Origin: Lactobacillus taiwanensis DSM 21401
GTDB taxonomy: Bacteria > Bacillota > Bacilli > Lactobacillales > Lactobacillaceae
DNA length: 43,616 nucleotides
NCBI RefSeq assembly: GCF_001436695.1
Contig: NZ_AYZG01000042.1
Coordinates: 1-43,616 of the forward strand
Direction: 5' to 3'
Positions within the stretch are counted from its first letter, which is position 1, and every line of letters starts with the position of its first letter. The notes under the pieces are model-generated. The model ran no database searches. It was given only the letters and a program-made list of their open reading frames with translations, and was not told the DNA's origin. The position numbers and the translations under genes were made by a program. This document shows, one piece after another, positions 35,263 to 43,037 of this stretch.

Positions 35263-36639
35263 ATGAAAAAGAAAGTTTCTTTCTCAGAAGCAATTATTAT
35301 CTTACTGTTACTCCTAATTATTTTAGGTATTTCAGTAATTAAATTCGGCTTAATGCCAGAAGTTCCAGTTTTATTCACAGTCTGTTTATTAGTTTTCTGG
35401 CTCAGACTTAGAGGAAATGACTGGACTTCTATTCAAGACGGAATTAAAGAAGGGATTGGTGTTGCCATTATTCCTATCTTTATTTTTATTTTAATCGGGG
35501 CCTTAATCGGTTTATGGATCAAAGGCAGCATTATCCCTTCAATTATGGTGCTTGGCTTTCACTTAATTAGTGGACAATTCTTCGTTCCTTCCGTCTTCAT
35601 TGTTTGCTCAATCGTGGGTCTAGCAATCGGAAGCGGCTTTACAACTATTTCAACAGTTGGAATTGCTCTTTTTGGAATTGGTGCCAGTATGAATGCCAAT
35701 CCTGCACTTGTTGTTGGTGCAATTATTTCTGGAGCAGTCTTTGGCGATAAAATGTCACCTTTATCTGACTCTACTAACCTTTCTTCTGCTGTCGCAGAAA
35801 GTGAACTATTTGCCCATATTAAAAATATGATGTGGTCTACGATTCCAGCATTTGTAGTATCTTTAATTCTTTTTTGGATCTTAGGAAACAGTGGCTCAAT
35901 TGATGCTTCCAAGATTAATCATACAGCTTCAGTTTTACAACATAATTTCATTATTACTTGGTGGGCAATTGTTCCAATTATTTTAATGTTAATTTGTGCA
36001 TGGAGAAAGATTCCAGCTATTCCCACTCTGTTTTTAAATATCGCTGTCACTATCATTATGATTTTTATTCAAAATCCTCATCAATCCCTTACTGACTTAA
36101 CTAATCTAATTATGAAAGGTTTCGTTGCCAAAACTAGTGATGCTTCCGTTAACGTCCTACTAACCCGTGGTGGTATTTCTAGCATGATGGATACTGTGGG
36201 CTTAATTATTGCTACTTTATCTCTCGGTGGTTTATTAATGAAGTTTAATATCGTTCAAACTGCCATGGAACCATTAGTTGAACACCTTAAAAAGCCTGGT
36301 CGTTTAGTAATTACTACTATTCTTTCCGGTATCTGCATTAACTTATTTGTCGGCGAACAATACTTATCCGTAATCTTGCCAGGTCGCGCCTTTAAACAAG
36401 CATACGACAGAATCGGTCTTGCCCCACTTGCCTTGAGCCGTGTGTTAGAAGATGGAGGTAGCGTAATTAACTACTTAATCCCTTGGGGCGTGGCTGGATC
36501 ATTTGCTGCCTCTACTCTGGGGGTTCCAGTTTTAGCCTTTATCCCATTTACCTTCTTTAGTTTACTTTCTCCTGTTTTCTCAATTCTTTCTGGAGTAACA
36601 GGAATTGGATTAAAGTGGCAACCTAAGCCTAAAAAATAA
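35263..36639 (+). CDS. NhaC-family Na+/H+ antiporter-like transporter (putative amino acid transporter)
   Basis: A 458-residue membrane protein of about eleven to twelve helices with the NhaC signatures GAIISGAVFGDKMSPLSDST (about 151) and, near the end, LEDGGSVINYLIPWGVAG. The family was defined by Na+/H+ antiport, but T-box controlled members in lactobacilli are thought to carry amino acids; a Tyr-type T-box here would mean tyrosine (or a Tyr precursor) uptake. This is inference from the leader, not from the protein. GGAGG lies just before the ATG. Single gene with its own terminator. Confidence 0.88.
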   Translation: MKKKVSFSEAIIILLLLLIILGISVIKFGLMPEVPVLFTVCLLVFWLRLRGNDWTSIQDGIKEGIGVAIIPIFIFILIGALIGLWIKGSIIPSIMVLGFHLISGQFFVPSVFIVCSIVGLAIGSGFTTISTVGIALFGIGASMNANPALVVGAIISGAVFGDKMSPLSDSTNLSSAVAESELFAHIKNMMWSTIPAFVVSLILFWILGNSGSIDASKINHTASVLQHNFIITWWAIVPIILMLICAWRKIPAIPTLFLNIAVTIIMIFIQNPHQSLTDLTNLIMKGFVAKTSDASVNVLLTRGGISSMMDTVGLIIATLSLGGLLMKFNIVQTAMEPLVEHLKKPGRLVITTILSGICINLFVGEQYLSVILPGRAFKQAYDRIGLAPLALSRVLEDGGSVINYLIPWGVAGSFAASTLGVPVLAFIPFTFFSLLSPVFSILSGVTGIGLKWQPKPKK

Positions 36640-36648
36640 TTTTCACCA

Positions 36649-36697
36649 TAAAATCCGTACTATATACACTTACATAGTGAAATGGTACGGATTTTTC
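36649..36697 (+). terminator. terminator of the NhaC-family gene
   Basis: Stem AAAATCCGTAC / GTACGGATTTT with inner pairing and a T run, 10 bases after the stop. Confidence 0.85.
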
Positions 36698-36760
36698 ATT
36701 GACGAAACTTTTAATACATTGTAAATTATTAGTAATTAAAAACATATCAAAGGAGGAAGG

Positions 36761-37669
36761 GAAACAAATTATTTTCTAGTACTACAAACCGATTTCGGCT
36801 TAAAAGATGAGGCCGTTAGTGCCATGCACAGAGTTGCCCACATGGTTGTCCCTCACATCGTCGTTTCAGATTTAACTCATGAGATTCCACCTTATGATAT
36901 TTGGTCTGCCTCTTACCGCCTTTACCAAACTATTAAGTATTGGCCAAAAGGTACAAGTTTTGTTTCAGTTGTTGACCCAGGTGTTGGTTCAGAAATTTTA
37001 TTAAAAATAGCTGGCATCAAATGGAAACAAGTATCGTTTATCGTTAAGTTCATTATTGTTTTTGCGATTATCAATATTATTGCAGTCTTCATCTTTCAGC
37101 CAACTTATGGTGAAACGCTGTATCACTCACGAACAGTCCTAATTAATGCAGGTTACTTCACTTTGACTGCTCAAGAATTGTTTTATTTATTTAACGTTAG
37201 TCTGAAATACATCTGTTCTATTCCCCTAGTGCTGCTCTTTTTATTAACGACTAATCCTAGTCAATTCGCAGCTAGTTTAAATAAAATTGGCGTCAGCTAT
37301 AAGGTCTCTTATGCCGTTTCTTTAGCCTTGCGCTATATCCCTAACATTCAAGAAATTTATTGGTCAATTTCTGCTGCCCAGCAAGCGCGTGGTAATGAAT
37401 TATCTAAAAAAGCATCCCTGGGCAAAAGAATTCATGGAACACTAAACATCGTTACTCCACTTATCTTTTCAAGTCTTGACCGAATTGACACAATTAGTAC
37501 TGCTATGCAACTTAGACGTTTTGGCTCAAAGAAAAAACGTACCTGGTATGTTGCAGAAAGTTTTAGCTTAGCAGACTATTTAGTCACGAGCTCAGCCTTT
37601 ATTCTAGTTTTAGTCGTTATTTTGCTCTTTAAAGTTAATTCTGGACGCTTCTATAATCCCTTTGTATAA
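36761..37669 (+). pseudogene. deletion chimera: SAM hydroxide adenosyltransferase N-terminus fused to EcfT
   Basis: The frame from 36761 to 37669 is open throughout. The first part (36776-36991, LVLQTDFGLKDEAVSAM, then SDLTHEIPPYDIW and FVSVVDPGVGS) is the N-terminus of a DUF62 SAM hydroxide adenosyltransferase. From about 36992 it changes abruptly to the transmembrane component of an ECF transporter (EcfT): about four membrane helices, the coupling segment AAQQARGNELSKK and the second basic motif AMQLRRFG, but without the first ~40-50 residues. A good ribosome binding site (AAAGGAGG, 36749-36756) precedes the first part, but no ATG, GTG or TTG lies in frame near it; the first ATG is 36824. 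The missing middle would be the rest of DUF62 and probably the ECF S-component and ATPase genes. Confidence 0.82.
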
Positions 37670-37730
37670 AAGTTTCTTTTATATTTAATATACGTTAAAA
37701 TATACTAATAAAAAGAAAGAAGGAGAGCTT

Positions 37731-38444
37731 ATGAATAACTTTTCACAAGAACCAGAACGTCGTACAATTGTTGATGTAACTGGATTAAATAGATTCTTAA
37801 GCAGAATGTACGGTATGATGACAATTGCCGTTTTAGTGTCTGCTTTGAGCGCTTACTTAACAATGACCGTCTTTAGAACTCAAATTTTAACTTTATTTTC
37901 TAGTAACCCAGCAATGACTTGGATTTTATTGTTAGTTCCACTTGCACTAACTTTTGGGATTAGCTTTAGAGCAACAAGAAATCCGGTAGCTAGCTTTGTT
38001 ATGTTAATGGTCATGGCAATTGTTTACGGAGTCGAGTTTTCACTAATTGCTGGTGCTTACACTGGTCGTAGTATTGCTTCTGCATTCGTTGCTTCTTCAA
38101 CTGTCTTCATTACTATGGCAGTTATCGGTACAACAACTAAGAAGAACTTGAATAATCTTGGCTCTTACGCTTCAGCAGCTTTAATTGGATTAATTGTTGC
38201 AATGCTAATCAACATGTTCTTAAGAAATCCAATGGTTTCTTACATCTTTTCATTCATTGCAGTTATTATCTTCACTATCTTAACTGCTTGGGATGCACAA
38301 AGAATGAAGCAAATCTACGAAAACTATAATGGTCAAGTTTCTGTTGACGGCCTAGCAGTTGCTGGTGCTTTAGCTCTTTATTTAGATTTCGTTAACTTAT
38401 TCTTACAATTCTTACAAATCTTTGGATTTAGCGATAGAAATTAA
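37731..38444 (+). CDS. Bax inhibitor-1/YccA family membrane protein
   Basis: A 237-residue protein with seven hydrophobic helices after a short polar N-terminus (MNNFSQEPERRTIVDVTGLN). The family mark is the second half (ILTAWDAQRMKQIYENYN, GALALYLDFVNLFLQFLQIF), which carries the conserved acidic residues, including the Asp pair implicated in Ca2+ leak control in B. subtilis YetJ. Physiological role in lactobacilli unknown. AAGGAGAG before the ATG. Confidence 0.92.
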   Translation: MNNFSQEPERRTIVDVTGLNRFLSRMYGMMTIAVLVSALSAYLTMTVFRTQILTLFSSNPAMTWILLLVPLALTFGISFRATRNPVASFVMLMVMAIVYGVEFSLIAGAYTGRSIASAFVASSTVFITMAVIGTTTKKNLNNLGSYASAALIGLIVAMLINMFLRNPMVSYIFSFIAVIIFTILTAWDAQRMKQIYENYNGQVSVDGLAVAGALALYLDFVNLFLQFLQIFGFSDRN

Positions 38445-38454
38445 TATTCTACAT

Positions 38455-38503
38455 AAAAAGCTACTAAATCTTGGTATTCAAGCCTTGATTTAGTAGCTTT
38501 TTT
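38455..38503. terminator. bidirectional terminator
   Basis: A 15-bp stem (AAAAGCTACTAAATC / GATTTAGTAGCTTTT) with A and T runs, between the convergent Bax-inhibitor gene and the second glycosyltransferase gene. Confidence 0.9.
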
Positions 38504-38518
38504 GCTTAGTATTATTTA

Positions 38519-38866
38519 TTATTCAATTTTTCCAATAATCTCATTCTCATAAGTTTTATCGTGAACCGATTCAATATTTTCATCAAAATTAAATTCGGCC
38601 GTATGCTTATTTTTAAGCTTAACTTTATGAGTAGCACTCATCTTGAACCATTCATATTCTGAATCAATATGTCCCAAATCTATTAACTGATTCTTTAAAT
38701 CTTGGAGATCATCTACAATTAGCTTAGCTGTTGGCCCGAGCATCAACAAAATCAATCTATCTTCTGCATTTTCTCGAATCGTTTGTTCTATTTCGCTAAT
38801 CTTTTGGTACGCATTCTTCGATGGAGCAATAATTCTTTTAATTGATTTAGTATTAGCAAATAGATC
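38519..38866 (-). repeat. near-identical 3' segment shared by the two glycosyltransferase genes
   Basis: The last ~348 bases match 40544-40891 in the paralogous gene almost base for base; over the last 116 residues there are only 11 amino acid differences, whereas the GT8 halves differ at most positions. Such a sharp change in identity suggests recent gene conversion or recombination between the copies. Confidence 0.85.
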
Positions 38867-40543
38867 GTTTCCTAACCCTGAACGTGTAAAATTTCCTTCA
38901 ACAATTAAGATGTCTTTATCTTTCCAAATTTGTTTGAGTTTATCAAACCAGTGTGCACTTTTAGATTTATCAATTCGATCAATGTATGGTCTTGAAATAA
39001 AAGTATTACTATAAATATTTTCTGTTTTTTCTATTTCTTTTAGAAGATGCTGATTGTTAAAAAAGAAATTAGTTTCGTAAAAATCTTTTGTGTATTGACC
39101 ATAATTCTTTAAACTTTCAAATACATCTGGAAGAGCTACATCGTATTTATTATTACCTCCAGCAAAAAGTATCTGTTTTAATTGTCTCGACAAATTTTCA
39201 TCATATGCTTGATAGGTAATCCCCTTTCCATTAATCAAGCTCAGTTCTCCATCACCAAAGCGAATAATGGACTTTTTCTCATTAATAAGTCGATCAAGCG
39301 CTTCATCCATACCTCTGACATGAATATTAAAAAGCTGAGGAACGAATTGTTGAGTGATACTCTTTCCTACTTTCTGAATTCTATTAGCCATCTCATTAAT
39401 TTGATCGTCTTCAAATACTTGATAGTGCTCATAATCTAACTTTTTAGATTGTGATGAACTAAAAGATAAAATAGGAACTTTGCGATGTACAATCCGATCG
39501 AGCACCATTTTATTTTTATTACCATAATTAATATCAAGATAAACTGTACACTTATTAATAAGTTCAATTTGTTTTTTTGCAGTAACACTTGGATATATAG
39601 TTACATTGTCATATTGAGATAAATGACTTAATAAAAAGGCAACTGGAGTAAACGCAGCAATACTAAAGTGAATATTAGGTAATTTTTTTACTAGCTCTTC
39701 TAAATTTTGAACTTCAGCGACATTCGTAAATGTATAGGCCTCTCCATCAAAAGTCCTATCATGCTCGTTATTTAGTTCAAAGTTTCTGAAAATAATTTTT
39801 GTCCACTCTAGATTGTGATAATCCCACCATTTTTCTCTTAATTCAGTTGTATTAGTAACGTTAAATGGCTTATCTCGCTCAGTAAAATGAATAATAGCAG
39901 GCTCTTTTATATGATCAAAAAATGAATAAAAACTATCTTTATCATTCCAGTAACTTTTGCGTTCATAACCAATTTGATAATTATATTTTGGATTTAGCTT
40001 TCCATAGTTCTGCGCAAAACCTTCATTCATCATAACCTGAGTATTACTTAGATTATATCTCTTCCCTAAATCCAACAATTGATTTCCAATATTGTTGTTA
40101 TACCAAAATCTATTATTAATTAATAAGACTCCTGAATTAAATTGACCAGGATTAAAATAGTCGACTACAGTATAGAGAGGCCTATCTTCAATATTAGTTT
40201 CAAAAAGTTGATCTAAATTTTGGTCTACAATTACATCACTATCTAGATAAAGAACCTTATATTCTTTAATTAATTCGGGAATCAAAAATTTACCATACAC
40301 CATCTTAGAAATTCGATTTTCAGGATTTGGCATATCCTTAAAACGGCTAAGATCAATTTTTAAATCGATAACTTCTGAGTTCAACTCTTTTAAATATCGG
40401 TTAATATTCATAAACCACTCATGCGGAATATCTGGATTAATAATATAGGTTTTGATATCTTGATTACGCGCATAGATAGACTTTAAAGTTGTCTCTGCTT
40501 TATCAATCCAGTCGTAATCTACACTTAATGCAATTATCTTCAT
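38519..40543 (-). CDS. three-module glycosyltransferase (GT8 + GT-B-like half + GT-D), copy 2
   Basis: 674 residues, cytoplasmic. Module 1 (1-255) is a GT8-type GT-A fold: DSD metal motif (101-103, in VLYLDSDVIV), QFNSGVLLINN (135-144) and IIHFTERDKPF (217-227, the C-terminal HxxxxKP motif). Module 2 (about 265-395) looks like the C-terminal Rossmann half of Gtf-type enzymes of the adhesin glycosylation pathway (FSIAAFTPVAFLL, VYLDINYG, VPILSFSSSQS). Module 3 (about 405-674) is a GT-D (formerly DUF1792) domain with IRFGDGELSLI (427-437), LLMLGPTAKLIV and LGHIDSEYEWF. GT-D was first described in dGT1, which glycosylates a streptococcal serine-rich adhesin. The ATG follows the stop of the upstream paralogue directly (TAAATG). 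The likely target is the adhesin upstream; sugars unknown. Confidence 0.88.
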   Translation of the reverse strand: MKIIALSVDYDWIDKAETTLKSIYARNQDIKTYIINPDIPHEWFMNINRYLKELNSEVIDLKIDLSRFKDMPNPENRISKMVYGKFLIPELIKEYKVLYLDSDVIVDQNLDQLFETNIEDRPLYTVVDYFNPGQFNSGVLLINNRFWYNNNIGNQLLDLGKRYNLSNTQVMMNEGFAQNYGKLNPKYNYQIGYERKSYWNDKDSFYSFFDHIKEPAIIHFTERDKPFNVTNTTELREKWWDYHNLEWTKIIFRNFELNNEHDRTFDGEAYTFTNVAEVQNLEELVKKLPNIHFSIAAFTPVAFLLSHLSQYDNVTIYPSVTAKKQIELINKCTVYLDINYGNKNKMVLDRIVHRKVPILSFSSSQSKKLDYEHYQVFEDDQINEMANRIQKVGKSITQQFVPQLFNIHVRGMDEALDRLINEKKSIIRFGDGELSLINGKGITYQAYDENLSRQLKQILFAGGNNKYDVALPDVFESLKNYGQYTKDFYETNFFFNNQHLLKEIEKTENIYSNTFISRPYIDRIDKSKSAHWFDKLKQIWKDKDILIVEGNFTRSGLGNDLFANTKSIKRIIAPSKNAYQKISEIEQTIRENAEDRLILLMLGPTAKLIVDDLQDLKNQLIDLGHIDSEYEWFKMSATHKVKLKNKHTAEFNFDENIESVHDKTYENEIIGKIE

Positions 40544-42571
40544 TTATTCAACTTCTCCAATAATCTCATCCTCATAAGTTTGATCATGGACCGACCCAAT
40601 ATTTTCATCAAAATTAAATTCTGCAGTATGCTTATTTTCAAGCTTAACTTTATGAGTAGCTCCCATCTTGAACCATTCGTATTCTGAATCAATATGACCT
40701 AAATCAATGATTTGATTCTCTAAATCTTGCAAATCATCTACAATTACTTTAGCTGTTGGCCCGAGCATCAACAAAATCAATCTATCTTCTGCATTTTCTC
40801 GAATCATTTGTTCTATTTCACTAATCTTTTGGTACGCATTCTTTGATGGAGCAATAATTCTTTTAATTGATTTAGTATTAGCGAATAAATCATTTCCCAC
40901 TCCCGAACGCGTTAGTGCTCCCTCTACTATTAGCAGATTACGACCACTCCAAAGTTGTTTTAATTTATCAAAGTATGCTGCACTTTTACTTTTATCAAAC
41001 AAATCAATGTATGGTCTTGAAATAAAAGTTGAACCATACCAATTACCAGTCTGTCCAATTTCATTTAAGAAACTTTCATTATTTGGAAAGAAAGATGTCT
41101 TATAAAAGTATCGAGTAAAATCTTGATAACGTTCTAGTTTGGTAAATACATCTGGTAGACAAACCAAGGTATTATTAAATTGCCCCCGCAAAATAATATC
41201 TTTTAGTCGATTAGCAAGTTCTGAATCATAAGTTTGATAGGGAATTGAACCTCCTCTAATTAAATCAAATTCACCATCTCCAAAGCGAATCACAGATTTA
41301 TTGTCTCGCAAAATCAAGTCTAATGATTCGTCCATATCTTTTACTCTAATATTATATTTTGGAGCATTAGTTTTGACCGTCTCTTTAATCGCTTCTGCCA
41401 TTTCATCAATTTGATTATCACGAAAGACATGATAATTATCATAATCCAAATTTTGAGACTGAGTTTGATCGAAGGAAAAGATTGGAATATTTTTCTTCAT
41501 AATTCTTTCAATTATTTCATCAGCTTTAGGACCATAATTAATATCTAAATAAATATCTGCTTCATTTATTTCTTTATCCAAAGTTTTTCCTACAATAGTT
41601 GGGAAAAGTCTCACATTATCATATTGTGTTAATTTCAATAAAAGAAAAGCCATGGGGGTATAGGCTGCTATGTTAAATCTTATATTTGGTAATTTTTTTA
41701 TCAACTGTTCAATATTCTGTACCTCCGCCATACGAGTAAGCAAAAATGCCTCTCCATCAAAAGATGGATCTTTAATTTTACTCTTATTAAAACTACTATA
41801 TTTAGAAATAATTTCTGACCATTCTAGTCTTCTATAATGCCACCATTTGTTTCGTAAACTAACTGTTGATACTAAGTTAAATGGTTTATCTTCAGTAATA
41901 AAGTGGATTATTTTTGGTTTTTTAACTTTATCAAGAAATTGTGTAGTTTTTTGCAAATTTCCCCAAAAAGCTGCTTTTTCAAAACCAATTTGGTAATTAT
42001 AAGATAGATCTAATTCTTCAATTTTATCTTTAAATACTTCATTGATAACAGTTTGATCACCATTTCGAAGATTAGTATCTTTTGCTTTCTCTAAAAGTCT
42101 AGAAACTATGTTACTTTTCTTCCACTTTTTATTATTAATCAATAACACTCCCGAATTAAATTCTGCAGGAACTTGATAGTCACGCACACCACAAACCCAT
42201 TTATTTTCTAAATCAATATTAAATAATTCGTCTAAATTGGCATTCACAACTATATCACAATCTAAATATAGTACTTTATCTTCTTTAATTAATTCAGGAA
42301 TTAGTATTCTCGCAAAGGCAATATTTTTAATTCCTTTAAAAGAAGAATTAACGTCATTTAAATATGCCTGATCAATTTTTTTATCTACAATTTGTGACCC
42401 TATTTGACTGAGATATTGATTCAAATTAGTGAACCATTCGTGTGGAATATCAGGATTGATAACATAGATTTTTACTTTTTGATTATGATAAATAATTGAT
42501 TTAATTGTTGTTTCAATTTTATCTAAGAATCCATAATCACCATTTAATACTATCGTTTTCAAACTTATCAC
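40544..42571 (-). CDS. three-module glycosyltransferase (GT8 + GT-B-like half + GT-D), copy 1
   Basis: 675 residues if read from the GTG at 42571. Alignment with the downstream copy (MKIIALSVDYDW) suggests the real start is the TTG at 42562, which then begins (M)KTIVLNGDYGF; GAGTG lies about 7 bases before it. Module 1 (1-260): DCD metal motif (104-106 in VLYLDCDIVV), EFNSGVLLINN, IIHFITEDKPF. Module 2 (about 275-400): FNIAAYTPMAFLL, IYLDINYG, IPIFSFDQTQS. Module 3 (about 410-675): VIRFGDGEFDLI, LLMLGPTAKVIV, LGHIDSEYEWF. Same layout as copy 2, with a divergent N-terminal half that implies a different donor or acceptor. It is the first gene after the adhesin on the same strand. Confidence 0.88.
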   Translation of the reverse strand: MISLKTIVLNGDYGFLDKIETTIKSIIYHNQKVKIYVINPDIPHEWFTNLNQYLSQIGSQIVDKKIDQAYLNDVNSSFKGIKNIAFARILIPELIKEDKVLYLDCDIVVNANLDELFNIDLENKWVCGVRDYQVPAEFNSGVLLINNKKWKKSNIVSRLLEKAKDTNLRNGDQTVINEVFKDKIEELDLSYNYQIGFEKAAFWGNLQKTTQFLDKVKKPKIIHFITEDKPFNLVSTVSLRNKWWHYRRLEWSEIISKYSSFNKSKIKDPSFDGEAFLLTRMAEVQNIEQLIKKLPNIRFNIAAYTPMAFLLLKLTQYDNVRLFPTIVGKTLDKEINEADIYLDINYGPKADEIIERIMKKNIPIFSFDQTQSQNLDYDNYHVFRDNQIDEMAEAIKETVKTNAPKYNIRVKDMDESLDLILRDNKSVIRFGDGEFDLIRGGSIPYQTYDSELANRLKDIILRGQFNNTLVCLPDVFTKLERYQDFTRYFYKTSFFPNNESFLNEIGQTGNWYGSTFISRPYIDLFDKSKSAAYFDKLKQLWSGRNLLIVEGALTRSGVGNDLFANTKSIKRIIAPSKNAYQKISEIEQMIRENAEDRLILLMLGPTAKVIVDDLQDLENQIIDLGHIDSEYEWFKMGATHKVKLENKHTAEFNFDENIGSVHDQTYEDEIIGEVE

Positions 42572-42978
42572 TCATTTCTATTAATATTTAAACATCTAAC
42601 TTTCACTAATCGCATAATATATTATCTACTAAAAGCATATTATATAACACTTATATTCTATTTTCTTATAATCAGCTAATTCATTCAAAATAAGTTTCAA
42701 CATGTAAAAGAAAATAAATCAATAGCTAATCTATACCTACGTAACTTCTCATTAAAGTTATAGTTTTTCATTTCTTTATCAATTAAGAGAGAGGATTAGC
42801 ATGGTTATCCTATTTTTACATTTATCTCCGGAACTATGACTTGGTACAATTCACTATTTGATTTAGTTAAATTTCTATGCGTAAACTCAGAAGTCTCTTC
42901 TCTCACACATCGCATTACCACTATCGTTAACGATATCTGCATTTCAACAGACTAGATGTAAGTCTCCAAACACATCAA
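42572..42978. other. intergenic region between adhesin and glycosyltransferases
   Basis: AT-rich, no convincing gene. It should hold the promoter of the glycosyltransferase pair (TATAAC/TATAAT-like boxes near 42615-42660 on the minus strand). A 39-codon plus-strand frame (42836-42955, starting MTWYNSLFDLVKFLC) lacks a good ribosome binding site and a recognisable family; a 12-codon frame starts at 42801 behind GAGAGAGG. These look like remnants rather than genes. Confidence 0.5.
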
Positions 42979-43020
42979 CAAAGCCTCGAGTTTCCAAAAA
43001 AGGAAGTCGAGGCTTTATTT
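42979..43020 (-). terminator. terminator after the serine-rich adhesin
   Basis: A 10-bp stem (AAAGCCTCGA / TCGAGGCTTT) extended by TTCC/GGAA around a short A-rich loop, 18 bases after the adhesin stop. The T run on the minus strand is short, so some read-through into the glycosyltransferase genes is possible. Confidence 0.75.
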
Positions 43021-43037
43021 ATTATCTTTAAGATTTA

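Noticed and set aside
35559-35912. 117-codon minus-strand frame inside the NhaC-family gene
   Set aside because: Antisense shadow of a conserved transporter with no ribosome binding site.
42836-42955. 39-codon plus-strand frame as a transposase fragment
   Set aside because: No terminal repeats, no recognisable transposase motif and no good ribosome binding site.
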